Assembly: GCF_032062135.1 (NCBI RefSeq)
Contig: NC_092868.1
Location: 42,946,970 to 43,010,969 of the forward strand
Length of the DNA: 64,000 nucleotides
Source: Pyxicephalus adspersus
Taxonomy: Eukaryota > Chordata > Amphibia > Anura > Pyxicephalidae
Direction: 5' to 3'
This document shows, one piece after another, positions 11,215-24,800 of the stretch. Below the pieces are notes generated by a model, which worked only from the letters and a program-made list of their open reading frames with translations, had not been told where the DNA came from and did not search any database. The translations under genes were made by a program, and so were the position numbers. The number at the start of each line of letters is the position of its first letter. Position 1 is the first letter of the stretch.

Positions 11215-14200
11215 ACTATGACATCCCACAAAGTAGTCAGTCTGAGCATAACTAGGAATTTTAACACACAAACCCTAGAGCTGTAGATTGGGGGACCACT
11301 TAGTAATGGTGCTGGCCATATACCCCATATTATCTATATATGTTACCATTTAGAGTACTGATCCTCTAGAGATGTTTCTCGCACTGTCCTCCGAAAGGAT
11401 AACATGGTTTCAGGCCTGCATAAAGAAACAAGCTGACTTTGGTATCAAAATGATATCCAAATATATAGTTTTAGGTTGAGTTTACTATACTCAAACAAAA
11501 AAACAACAGACATACAACCATTATCACAACACTGCAGAAGAAATCTTTCTTACAAAGCTAGTAAGTATTCTTCTGTATCTGAGTTCTAAAGTTCTCAATA
11601 AAGCAGAACTCCAGCTATTATTTTCTTCTTAATTCGGATATGTAGGAGAAGGGTTAAAATCAATCAAGTTTTATTGCTTTATTGATTTCTACTTTTTCTA
11701 CTATATTGTTGATAAGAGCACTGGTGACTGATAACTCCTCCCACTCTGGGGAGACTTCCAATCATTTCTGGTCATGACCCTAGCCAAGACAGCAAGTAAA
11801 GTTTGGCAAAAGCCATAACCCTTCTGCAAAATGTAAAAGAAAAGTTTTAGGAGGAGCTTTACTGCTTTTAATTTGCCCATAGGAGCACTACTGAATATCT
11901 ATAAAATCTCGTCAGACATTTCTCATTTTTATGGTAATAAATTCATCACGATGAACATAGGTGATGGAAATAGTGGACCATCTGTGAATGCTAGTCACCT
12001 GGCTGTTATAGTGACACTAAGAATTTAATGCTTCTGTGCCACTGACCCAGAGAAGAAATGTCAGTCTTCACACTTGTCTCTTCAATGTGAGATTTTTTGT
12101 GGCAACCCTTGGCTGGCACCTTGGCAGCCACTCCAGCACTCACCCAGCAACGTTGGTTTAAAAAGAACCAATGTCTGCACATGTGACAGCTGGCGGGTGT
12201 CTAGTACTGCTGCAGCTCTTACTAATTCTCTATGGAGGCTGCCACATGTACCATCATCCTCAAGTGGCGTTTTGTGCCCTCAGGGGCAACGCAACCTCAC
12301 TGCCAGTGTGAATTATTCCCAAATCTGCATACCTGTTATAAATCAACGATTGAAATACTAAAAAAAGAGGGTCAGCATGACAACCAGAAAAGCAGCATTT
12401 TCAGATGGATGGCTCTTTGATGGAACCCATCAGTTTTCTATCCTGTAACAATATTACAATCCTCAATGGTTTTATATTCTTATCATACCCACACTAAATG
12501 ATAAAGTATGTGGGTATTTCTTCAGGTTCACCCAGTATAAAAAAAAGACCATTTATACCAATCTATGCTTAGGTCTGTGATTTCATCCAGCAGCCCCTCT
12601 ATCAGTGCAGGGACACTGTGGTGACATTAGGGCCTCTGAAAACAACCACAGCTCATGGCAGCCATCTGACACAACCAAAGGGCTCTGATGATAAAGATAC
12701 TGTTAGTGGTTTTGCTCTGCAGGAGAGCAGAAATTGCTGGATGGGGCAGTGGAATAGAGAAGTACAAATGGCCTTCCTTTAGTTCTTTATTACTATCATT
12801 AGTGAAATGTACAACAGAGTAAAATGAGTGGAACCGTTTCAGTAATTTATAGTCACAAGTTTACAATTTGTTCTTTCCTTTAAAAGATAATAATTAAATT
12901 AAAAAAGAAGCAGCTGCCTTTCTATTGCTTAAAATCTAGCATATTAGTAGATACATATGTTGCATGATCGATGGGGAATATTTGCAAATATGATCTGAAT
13001 TGTAATCCAATTTAGAAGTATGTGTCCAGCAAGAAATAAAGCATTTAGGTATGGATGAGACCTCTCCATGACAGTTTCTTGCTCTTTTCCCCTTGTCCAG
13101 TCCCACATTTTTTGCTGTATCCTATATGAGAGTGGATTATCCTGGTCAGGTTGACGATATACATGGGCATAATTGTGTGAAGCAAATGGCCAACAGACTT
13201 CAAAAGGACCATCCAAAGCTGAAAAAAAACATTTGGGGGTGGACCAACCCTTTAAGACATTTATTTGTTCTGTAAAAAAGAAACTGAATAGATTTTAAGG
13301 CATGACTCTACATTTCTGAATTGTTTGATACGGCAGGATATTAAAATACAATTGTGATCTATTTGTTACCATGCTTGGCTTTTCAAATTAGTAGCCCAAC
13401 AGAGAAATCCTGCATATCGCCATGGAGGAATTTGTAGAGCGCGGTGTCTACGGAATGCACTAATAAAAGTTTTTAGCATGCATTTATATATATATATAAA
13501 AAAAAGTCTATATACAAAAACTCACCCACAGCTCCCCTGTGGCAGAAACTAAACTCTGAATATTCCCCATTGGCCACACTAGACACTTTTAAAGCCTAGA
13601 TAGATGTAAAGGAAAAGTTTTCTACTTCCCAGCCTGACAGCATGGTGTTTATCAGTATTGTAGATTTGGCCTTACGCAGATAAGCTCCGCAGGTCTGGCA
13701 ATAAATGGAGCCGGTACAAAGGGGGTGTTGGATTGTTAGTAAGGTGCAAGGACAAGTTATTTCCAATGAATGCACAGTATGTAAATCACAAATTCTCAAA
13801 ACCTCTGGAGATAGTAGAACACATATATTTTATAGAATGCATCTGCTAGGAGACAATTAATTATAAAATGTAAACAACTCTATATAAATGCTTTGCTGTT
13901 CGCATCAAACTGCACAGAAGTGGGCAGTGGAGGCCAATTTATTAAAACTGGAGTAAAGCTGGAATTGTAAAACCTTAGCAAGCAGCCAGATTGCAGAGGT
14001 AGAGCTACTTCAGCTGTGGGTGTCCTATGGAAGGGTAAACTATCCGCTGGCTTCCTGTACTGTCTTTAGGATTCAGGTGGTGAGAGATATTACTCATAAA
14101 TCCATCTCTGATAATTGCCGATTTAGAAGGAGTCAGACTGTCGCTGGTGGATTTTCACCAACACTTCTAACTTGCTTTGTAATGCGACTCAAATGCAACT

Positions 14201-14640
14201 CAGAGCTGGCAGCACAGGGTTTACATTCTCACCTAAGGAGCACCTTGACAGGTGTAGGAAGTCTGCAGGTAATATGTTGTTCCAACAATCACCCAAAAAT
14301 ATATTATCAGTGTTGGGTTAGCTTGGTCTTTAAACTAACTAATCCCAATAGGAATTCCTTTAAAGCATAATTTACAGCACAGCAAGGAGAGATTGGAGGG
14401 GAAGGCTAGCTATACTGCAGTGCTGTCATTCTAGCACTGGGAGCTTGCTGACAAGAATAGAGTGATAACCTCACCAGACAATCAGCAAGTTGCAGAGGAG
14501 TGCAGTGACCAAGTTGCATTGCTTAACTGCAACAGTGTGGTCACCAACTGGACTGGCAGGGGATATTTGTATCACAAGATCAGCAAAACAATTACACAAA
14601 TGTTTTGGCAGGTAAAACAAGTTACATTTCTAATGTAGCT
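9261..14640. other. Intergenic DNA, no gene recognised
   Basis: Holds a (GT)n tract near 9,432, A-runs near 9,822 and 10,422, (TA)n tracts near 11,178 and 13,485, and several short ORFs (for example 9654-10022 and 12074-12361) with low-complexity or unrecognisable products. None shows a domain or splice-supported structure. It lies downstream of NADK. Confidence 0.6.
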
Positions 14641-14643
14641 GTT

Positions 14644-14727
14644 TGCCTAGAGATCAGTTCTAGGGGTTTTTGCCTAGAAATCAATTCTAGGGGTTTTTGC
14701 CTAGAAATCAGTTCTAGGGTTTTTTTC
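14644..14727. repeat. 27 bp minisatellite, three copies
   Basis: Unit tgcctagaaatcagttctag followed by gggtttt, repeated with a 27 bp period. Each unit has a short palindrome, CTAGA...TCTAG. It lies just beyond the NADK poly(A) site. Confidence 0.8.
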
Positions 14728-14824
14728 CACTAATTTAGAATCTGATTGGTTGCTGTAGGAATCAGAGTTTTTCTTCTTCGCTTTCTTTCCAATTTGTTTA
14801 ATAAATTAGGCCCTATAGATTGCC

Positions 14825-15097
14825 AGCAGCAAAACATTATTAGATTTTATTTATAAGTTTCATTAATAAGAAACACAAATATAAACTTCTGTTGTAAAAT
14901 TTTAAGAGAGAACGTTAGGTTTGATAAATATAGGGAGCTGGTTGTCCGTCGGACCAGTACTTTGCAGCTGGTAAAAACATGTCTGTACGATTTGGTCTAT
15001 TGTCCATAAGTAGAGCCTGAAGAAAAAGGTGAAAGGATCGCAGTGAATGGAAACTGTTGTGGCCCTGTTCATTTTAGTCTCTGAGTCATGGCCAGGG
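14825..15097 (-). other. NADK: NADK 3' UTR (short form)
   Basis: Sequence from the stop codon to just past the AATAAA at 14851-14846. It is compact (about 250 nt) and free of recognisable repeats, unlike the DNA beyond it. The exact cleavage site is inferred; longer forms cannot be excluded. Confidence 0.6.
14846..14851 (-). promoter_or_regulatory. NADK: Polyadenylation signal AATAAA for NADK
   Basis: A canonical AATAAA on the minus strand, about 247 nt after the stop codon. The following 25 nt include TGTTTTG, a plausible GU-rich downstream element. It is the first canonical signal met after the stop. Confidence 0.65.
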
Positions 15098-15251
15098 CTA
15101 GAACTCCTCCTCTTCCTCCTCGCTTGTGAAATGGTTCTGTTTCTTGCGAACGTTCCAGTGCAAACACTCAGCCAAGCTATCGAACCAGTCATTAATCGGA
15201 TCCCGGAAGCAGATGGAGGGGACAGGGTAACAAGAGGTAGTGATGCTAATA
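15098..15251 (-). CDS. NADK: NADK last coding exon (exon 11) with stop
   Basis: 154 coding nt. Of two nearby AGs, the acceptor cattacag|TATTAG keeps the conserved [10 protein letters not shown]; using the second AG would remove it. It encodes residues 395-445, including [25 protein letters not shown] and a run of six Glu then Phe, followed by TAG at 15100-15098. The acidic tail matches the glutamate-rich end of human NADK. Confidence 0.96.
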
Positions 15252-15812
15252 CTGTAATGACAGGAGAACAAATGTTAGTCAGCAAGCTGAAATAGAAGTA
15301 TCCTAATATACAGCACATATCTCTACATGACATTACATCAAATCTGTGCTTTGCCCATATTGTAATGACTGCCAGCACTCCCAGCTCCTGGTTTATATGA
15401 TCCATCATGCACAGAAAAAGACAAATGCAACACAAGGCTGTATGCTGCAGCAATGCACGACAACGGATTTCATTCTATTGCCGGGAGAAAGCCCGAACAT
15501 GAGCTCTAGCAAATTATAATCGTTTGCCACTCATATCTCTACACAGAACACTGCCACAATGATGAACAACTATTATTATGTTTGTATTGGAGATATACAG
15601 TACCTATAGATAATAAAACATCAGCCTACAGATCCTGATTGTTACCAATTTATTTAAAGAAAACCTCCAGTACCCAGAGTGAGAGAGCAAGATGGAGCAC
15701 AATACAGTGTGGTATTTATGACACATGTAAGAAATAAAGATCATTCTATACATTTTTTTCACATCTGAATACTTCACAATAACTATGGTTGACCCTTTGT
15801 TGTTGTAACTAG

Positions 15813-15846
<34 letters not shown>

Positions 15847-18800
15847 TTTTGCTTATGCTGGAGTGACAGATATTAGCTTTGCCTCTACCAAGATGGCCGC
15901 CTTCACACTGAACATAAATACGGACAAATCAAGGCATGGTAAGATGGTATTGGGTAAAGATTAGCTGCAGGAAGACTACAGGCAATGCTGGAGACAAGGC
16001 ATTTACCCTTCCCACCAGGAGTTTTTTAGGCACAGCTTTCAGAGTTGATTCTCTTTAATGAACTGGTCTCAAAGAATTGTGCAAAGGCACAACATACCCT
16101 AGGACAGGGGTCAGTAACCTTTACTATCAAAAGAGCCATTTTGCCTCCTCTTCCACCAAAGAAAAATAGTCTGGAGCCGCAAAACATAATACAGTTTATA
16201 AACTTTTAAAAGTTTTTTTTTTTTTTTTTAATTTTACCAGTTACAACAAGTGTGCATGTGTAGGCCTACTTTGAAATAAATTAAACACTGAAATATGCCC
16301 CTAGAAGCCTCCAGCTTCTAACGTATCATCCTGTTACATTAGAAGCTGGAGACTTCTAACGTAACAGGGTAGATTTTTTTGATGGGCAGAGTTCTGACGA
16401 TGCCTTAGCGATGAAATTTTATGGGGTGTTAGCCACAGGTGTCCCTCATTTGCAGCTTTAATTTTGTTCACCTGTATTATTATTATTATTATTAAACAGG
16501 ATTTATATAGCGCCAACATATTACGCAGCGCTGTACATTAAATAGGGATTGAAAATGACAGACTAATACAGACAGTGATACAGGAGGAGAGGACCCTGCC
16601 CCGAAGAGCTTACAATCTTGAGTAATTGGGGTTCAGGTGCTAGAAGCCTCCAGCAATGTGTAACAGGGTAGATTATTTTGATGGGCAGAGTTCTTTATGA
16701 CGATGCCTTAGCGATTCAATTGTAGGTGGTGTTAGCCATAAGTGTCCCCCACTTGCACCTCTATTTTGGTCACCTGTACCGCCTCCCCCCCGTTCCAGAG
16801 AAATTGGGGTTCAGATGCTGGATGCTTCCAGCAATGTGTAACAGGGTAGATTTTTTTGATAGGCAGAGTTTTTATGAATTTTTAGGAGGTGTTAGCCACA
16901 GGTGTCCCGTACTTGCACCTCAATTTTTTTTTCACCTGTACCCCCGTTTCCAGATAAATTGGGGTTTAGGTGCTGGAAGCCTCCAACAATGTGTAACAGG
17001 GTAGGGGTTTTTTGATGGGTGGAGTTTTTAGGAGGTGTTAGCCACAGGTGTCCCCCACTTGCACCTCTAATTTTGTTCACCTGTACCCCCTTCCTGTTCC
17101 AGAGAAATTGGGGTTCAGGTGCCTCCAGCAATGTGTAACGGTAGATTTTTTTGATGGGCAGAGTTCTTTATGCTCTGATGATAGCCTAACAATTAAATTT
17201 TAGGGGGTGTTAGTCACAGGTGTCCCCCACTTGCACTTACATTTTTGGTTTTGTACATCTCCCCATTCCAGAGGAATTGGGGTTCAAAGGAGGGGGATGT
17301 CATTGTACACACCCATTTGTACACGCCTTGTGGTAGATTTATTTCACTGGTAGATTTTTTTCATTAGAACACCGGATAGGGAATCCCCCTCCTCCGCAGT
17401 GTCTTGGGAGGAAGGGGATCCCCCATCAGAGATCTCCCCGCGGCAGCCGAAGGGAGCCACAACAATGAGGCTGAAGAGCCGCATACGGCTCCGGAGCCGC
17501 AGGTTGCAGACCCCTGCCCTAGGACATTCTCTAACTATTAACTAATAGTTAGACCTTAAAACTCATACTCATACAACTGTGCTCTGTTCTGAATTTGAGA
17601 TACCAGCCTAAGAGGGGAAAAACACACTAGAACTACAACATAGGTATTAGCATACAATCAATTTATTTATTTGTGTTTAAAGAACATAAAAAATCCATTC
17701 AGTAGCTTGTATATTTAGACTGAGGTCAACAATGACAGCCATAACTCCCTCATTATTCATTAATTACTTTTCTTTTTTCAAATTCTATACCAAGACTCAC
17801 CTGTCTCCATGGCAAACCTCCTGCCTCTTTCTGCCATCAAATGATACCCAAGCAGTGTTTCGTGCATCAGGAGACAGCATAATCTGGAAACATTAAAACC
17901 ATGTTAGGAATATGTTATGAAAAAATAATATCATTAAAACAGAAAAATTAATATTTGATGATACATAAATAGCAGTTTTATGGAATTCATACACCAAAAT
18001 GTATATTCTGTATTTGTGTACAGTTCATCCAGCCAGGTGTCTATATAAATTGTACTATGAATAGGCTTTGCCCTTGCAAACATAGAACCATGATGATAGC
18101 TGTAAACATTCAGAATGCCTACAAGGTCATAAGCCACTGGTATAAGGGAGATAAAATAAAAAGAAGGCAATGTTTACATTTTTCTGGATAAATGTAAGTT
18201 GGAACTCAAGCCAAGAAATTGTCTCCATTACTTTGCACATATGCAATATGTGTATGTAACATGCTGAAAGAAATGCAAAGCATTTATAATTGTTCATTAT
18301 GAAAAACAAAAGCAATCTTTTGTAAAGCCGGCACATATTTGACTGAACTGATGACGCAATTGCTTGCAAATGCTTGTAAAGATTTGCTTGAGCTCACCAT
18401 TTGCATTAGTTTTTAATAGTAAAGAACGATGTATTTGTATTGCAATGCTTTGATGAAAGGCTTATAGTAAAGACAATTCTCATCTTTTAGCTGTTAGTAT
18501 CAGGACCAAAGTGATAACATGACCAAGAGTTTTACAAGTAAATTATTCAATCAGATACAAAAAAAAAAAATGGAAAAAAAACAAACATACTTTTAATTCC
18601 ACTCCTGCAGGGACCACGATTGGCCGGAAGGAAAGGGAATGGGGACAGATCGGTGTGATCATGATGGCAGGTACATTGGGATGAATCATGGAGGCTCCGG
18701 CTGCAGCTGCATATGCCGTGCTGCCCGTTGGCGTGGACACAATGACCCCTGCAGAGGACAAACCACACACAGTGATCGCAGCAATCATTACATTGGCCCA

Positions 18801-21800
18801 TTTAATAAATATTACCCAGACTGATTTAGGGGGCCACACGGACATACTTATGGTGGAACAAGTTAATAGATCAATAGGCAGCAAGACAGGAGGAAAAAAA
18901 CAAAAGAGAGAGGCCAAAAGCACAGTCCACAATGCACTTACCATCCCCCTGAACTGTAGTGATGAGGTGCCCATCTAGGAAGACATCTACATTGGAGAGA
19001 TAAGAAGAAGGACCTCTGTCCACCACCACTTCATTCAGTACCTGAAATGTACACATTACAAATTATTATTATTAAAGAGTATTTATATAGTGCCAACATA
19101 TTATGCAGCGCTGTACAATAAATAGGGATTGCAAATGGCCGACAGACACCAACAGTGACACCGGAGGAGGAGAGGACCCTGTCCAGAAGAGCTTACAATC
19201 TAAGAGGTGGGGAAGCAGCATACAATAGGAGGGGGGATAACAAATCATATTAAACCAAACATGCTGTTTCATGTGTACTGTGATGTTCAGCAGCTGCTGG
19301 TGCATGCACACACCCACAAAAGGTTTTTAAAAGTCTGCAAACTTTATACTTTCTTTGTAAATCCAACTATTCCTTGGTTAGTTTTTAAATTTTAGTGGAC
19401 TTTTCAATTACATTGAGCTCAATGGTTTGCTTTGACCCAAAAGTTTCAGCCCCTCAGCAACTGACGAAGCCTGTCCATCCATTAAAAGTACTTTAATGTC
19501 TATGGTTATTTATTTTTGGACCTAAACTTTAAATACCCTTGATTGTAATCAGGAAAATAAATATCAATAGCAAGATTAATATAATGTACCCACCTGATAC
19601 TTTGTTTGCTTGACCATTTCTCTCTCAGGTTTGCTGACAATTAGGCCATTCTCTTCCACTCCATTCTGTACCAAGGACTTCTTCTCCTTGTGCTCCTTGA
19701 ACACTTTTACCTTTAGCCTGCTGCGGAGGACCAGGGCTGCATTTCCTGCATGAAGATATCATTGTTATTGCAGAGAAATCTAATAGGACGGTATACCTAC
19801 ATACTTAAATCCAGGTACAGTTATAAGTTTAAAAAACCCTCGTCTCATTGAAAAGCAAAGCATTGTTTTGAAATGATGAGCCGGTAACAATCCTCCCAAT
19901 GAGAAAGCCAACATCCAGAAGCCAATTTAAGAATTTTATTTTGAACACAACACCTCAAAAGAATGAAAAACTTTTATTGTACTGCAAAAATAAGACTTTG
20001 CTTAAGTTGTTTCTCCTGTGCTATGAAATGGAGTAGCAGCTATACACAAAATAAAAAGCCCAAGCTCTCTAACTTCCCTTGTCATCTACCACATTTTCTT
20101 TGTGAGCATCAGCAGCTCCTGTTTTGACTAGTGTCAGAGCTTAGAGTTATGTCATGGAACTCCCAGCACGCAGGACTAAGGTCGACTAAACTATCACGTA
20201 TTAGGGACTGCACACTCCCCCATTCCTAAAGCCTTGCTCTATGGACATTGGCAGTTTGGTAAAATGAATGAGCTAAACGACAGGGTCTCCTTTAATTTTT
20301 CAATTGTTTAAGGAACCACATTTAACCGACTTCAATATCTTTTGAATTCATATTTACTTTTGGTTAGAGGTTATCATGTTTACTTTCCTCTTTTGTGTTT
20401 AAGCTCTTTTTATTTTTTCCCATGTAAACAAAAGATGAAGCCTGTTTACTGGCTGCCAACTTGTCCTCAGTACACAGATCAGCAGAGGTAACCGGCCTTC
20501 TTTTCAGCCTGCTTAGCAAATTGCTCTCACACAAAGCAACATGCCAATTGCAGCACACGCTATTCACTGAATGATCATTAACTCTGCTGAGACAATAGAA
20601 GAATGCCAGGGCTTTGCCCGCTGAAGAGGAGTTTGGCTGCCCGTGTGCTGACCTCCATGGTTCTTCTTACCTTCTATAACCTGAGTGACTTGTGTCTGGA
20701 AATTGTCAAAGCTGAAAGGGGTGAGAAACCCTAGTGATCCCAAGTGAAACGCCATAACAGGAGGGACACTGTCCTGCAGGGAGAGAGGGAGAGTCATTAC
20801 TAACTGGAGACAGCATATAAAAGCTTTGGAGAAAGAAATACATTTGTATTACAAACTTTGTAAAAAGTGGCTTCCTTTACAAGTGCATGTGGTGAAGACT
20901 CAACAGAATAATGAAGTGTATCATTCCTATAGGAAAACTATAATTGGAGGGCTAGTATGTTTTGATTTTTGCAAATAACCTTTGCTTTACAAACAACTAA
21001 TGAAACATTATCAGGGCAAAGACAGTTTCTGCAAATGGCATTCCCCTTGCCAACTAATTCCTTACCTGAGAGAAGGAATTCACCAATTTAATCTAACTGA
21101 GTGAGATTTTAAGACTGAGCTATTGAGCTTTGTAAACAACAGGAAGATAAGAAGAAACAGGAAAATATGAAAATACATTCTAAGATTTTCCTACTGCCTG
21201 GCTAAATAAACACATACTATCCCTACACAATATTTCATTTCCGAAAAAAAACTAACTAGTATATATCCACTATATAATTTATAAAGTCATTTCACTCATT
21301 TACATACTTATTAGTTGCTACAAGTGTATAAAAAGCAGCTTGTCTGGGCAAGCATTAAGTGACAGGACTGCCTGCTAGATAAACAGGCAGTGGTGCAGGT
21401 ATAACAGTACAGAATTTGCCGTGGGCCAAGCATCTGCCTCGGGATGAAATCTCTAACATTTAGGTTTGTAGAGTAAAAAACAGCTCAGACCAGTTCTATT
21501 TGTACAGAGTGAACACAGGTGACGACATTTAAGGTCAAAAAAGGCAACAAAGCGTTGGACTAGAAACCTCTCTAATTATATTCTTGGAACTATCATCTTA
21601 TGATTCCTAATTCAAGCCTCCAGCAAACAGTAACCTTAAAAAAAAAACATATGCTTTTACTCCCATGCTTAATTGGCAAATTGTTTTATTAGAATCAAGC
21701 TGACATCAATTCAGCAGGTTCAAAGTCACACAAACTTGTTTTAAATGTATATCTAAAACCAAAAGTATTTATTTTTTTTTTTGTTACACTAGAGAATGGT

Positions 21801-24800
21801 TAAAACCTCTTTTTTTATAATTGGTATCTATGTCCTATTAGGCAGATTTGTCTTCACTTCCCGCACTGCAGACCAAGTACAAAGTGAGAGGAAATCTTTT
21901 TATACGTGAGTGAAAGAGGCCTATTTAAATTGCAGACAAGAGATATTTCTCTTTAAAATAATTTAAATATTTGCCCGCAAAGCCCCATAGCCTTTTTTAT
22001 GCGCAATGGAATTGGAGGGGAGCTGATTTGGTAGACAGACGTACTAAGGTACTTGTAGACTATCATCCAAAAGCAGATAGTCTACAGTCACCAGAGGTAT
22101 CGGAATCTACACAAATGTTTTCTTAGCAACCAATATCACATACCTAGGGTCAAGTAAGCATTGGTTGACAAGAGGAGATCTTGAGAGAGAGATTTTTGAA
22201 CAAAAAGTTTTTAGGTTTTTAAACACATTTTCACATTCACTGCTCCTACTGTTATAACTGAACAATGGTGGGAAGACAAATGGATTTTGTTGAGATATCA
22301 CCCTGTGGCCATCATATGGAGTACCTATATCTGCACATCAATTTCTTTTTCTATGGCTATCCCACTATTGTTCCATATATTCCCTCTTACCTGGAAAAGA
22401 GATGATGCATACAGTAAGGTCCCATCTCCCCCAAGGCAAATAATGAAGTCAATCTGATTGGAGATGTCATCAAAATCTAGAAAAGCATAAAATAATGAAA
22501 TGTAAGCAAACAAAAATATTTAGAATTCTTACTTCTCAGTAAGAATTCTTACTATTCATAGAAATCAATTAGAGGGCATTTGCCCAACAAATCAAAGCTT
22601 TTGAAACTGGAACAAAAACATTACTGGATGTCTTTTCTACCAATTCACATTCCTACAAGTTGTACTTAGATGGTTAACATCCCTAATAAAGCTATCAGTG
22701 CATTCGGAGGTCACGCTCCATATTTAGGTAAACATGTAAATCAGAGTTGGAGAAAATATACTATATTGTGGCTAGGGAGAATTTCTCCCTGCACGATGAG
22801 CTGGCTCCCAAAATTTAATACATTCCAATACCTATTTATGAATTCCAAGAATGCAAAGAATGCAGATGCTAACAGCTTTACACAGGCAGGGAAAATCTCG
22901 AGAATTAAAAGACAACTAATGTTTAGATGTAGACAGAAATGCAACAGTCAACATTTGTAGATGGGCATTTTACTGAAATAAATAGTAACTCTGGCACACA
23001 AGGGGCAGGGGGGGCATGGTGGTCAGCCTGCAGGCCAATTAGTGCCAGAATGATCATGCACTGTTTTGGGGTATCTCAATACATTTATCAAATTATATTC
23101 AAGTATAAACATGAAAACAACTTTGGGTGGTCCACTAAAGTCTTGTTGACACAGGTGTATAGAACAGGCACTTGTACCATGTTAAGAAAAGCTCTTCAAA
23201 TGCATTGCAATGCCAAAATTTTCAACACAAAACACATTTTGTGACACACATTTTAAAACCTGAAGAGTGTGATAATCAATAATGCAATTTTCTTGGCACT
23301 AATGATGATCCCCTGATTTTAATACATTTGCTCACTGACATGAAGCAAGTAAACAGCAAGCTGTGAAAATACACCTGGTCTGCATATACTAGTGTTCTCT
23401 CCAGACTATTTTAGCTGGGTGCACCACCCAGCACTTTTCAGCAACCACGCGGGTGTTTTCGGGTGGTTACTGAAAGGTTGGATTAACATACGTTGCCTGT
23501 CACCCGCCTACAGCTCCTTACCACCCAGCTTAGAAAAAAAATTCAGAATACTAATTTACTGTATACTAATAAACTGGAATAGTTAACTGCTATAGGTAAA
23601 ACCATCATGCTTGTTTTATAAAACCTCACTCCAAAACATTCAAAATCATGTATATTATTCACTTTTTGTCCTTAAGGTTATGTTGATTTACTTCCCCACT
23701 GACAAAGGAGGTGAAATTAGAAAGAAGACAGTATAACAAGCATCTGCCAACGTTCTCCTCTACTCTGTTAAAATCAACGTCCACACTTCATTTACCTTGA
23801 AGAGGTTACAAAGAATTGTCCACGTTCAGCATTTATCAACACTACTGCAGTGCAGCCTAGAATGCTGAAAAAGCACAGGCCAGATCCAGCCCATGCACTG
23901 TGTAAAGCAATGTGGAAATTGCCAGAAGTTTGTAAATTCAATTATAGAATTACCCATAAAGAAACAAGGGCTATTACAGAACTTTTATTGTGGTTCAAAC
24001 AAGGTTACATAAAGAGTGGATGGAGTGTAGGCAACTTTAAAAAAGAGAAACATTTAATCTGTAAATAAATAATTCAGATTGTGTGTACAGGAAAAGTGGC
24101 AGAAGAAGGAAGTGCCTTCAAGGAGGTCAAACAGTGAAGACGGGTAGGGCTGAGGCTGATTTGGAACAACATAGGAGCAAAATAATTGTAATGCCACCAA
24201 TCGTGGAATAGCATTTAAAGCAGTAAAGTTGCTCTATAAGGCAGTACAAAGCAAGTCAACCACCATGTAAGGTTATACAACCCATTCTTAGGATCACCCA
24301 GCCAGGTCTGTGAAATATTTGGACCGCCAGTACAGCAACCTAATCAGCACTATTGGAACATTTATCACAAGCAGTAAATGTCTGCATCGTGGAAGAGGGA
24401 ATAATAAGAGGGAATCCCGATGCACCCAATTTTGCTTAAAGCATTCGTCTGCCAATACATTTGCAACGCGTGCGTTTCCCATCTTGTTCCCCTTTAAAAA
24501 CCCTGCAAGTACAGAAAATACCTGTTGATTTGCTAGCTATGCACTCAGCACCTAGGTCCTGCTATGGGCTGACAACACACCACATTTTTGTGGACTGAGC
24601 ATACTTACATAGTAGGTTAGGTTGAAAAAAGACACAAGTCCATCAAGTTCAACCACTAGGGAAATAAACATATCACACATTCAAAACCCTATAACACATA
24701 GTTGGACCAGAGGAAGGCAAAAATATCCTGGTACAATTTGCTTCAACAGGGAAAAAAAAGTCTTCCTGATTCCATGAGGCAACAGTCACTGTTATTTTTA

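Larger units (their letters stand above)
16105..17516. mobile_element. Non-autonomous hAT element with perfect 8 bp target duplication
   Basis: Ends CAGGGGTCAGTAACCT and AGGTTGCAGACCCCTG are inverted repeats with two mismatches. The flanks 16097-16104 and 17517-17524 are both ccctagga, an exact 8 bp duplication diagnostic of hAT insertion. GAGCCGC blocks lie near both ends. The 1,412 bp interior has no transposase; it is largely a minisatellite and also hosts a nested repeat. It sits in the last NADK intron. Confidence 0.9.

Noticed and set aside
16330..17290. CRISPR-like array
   Set aside because: The units are 149-179 bp diverged tandem repeats without short direct repeats and unique spacers, inside a eukaryotic hAT element.
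18543..18978. Overlapping open frames on both strands across NADK exon 9
   Set aside because: They are by-products of the GC-rich, strongly conserved exon; only the minus-strand frame spelling STPTGSTAY with AG/GT borders is real.
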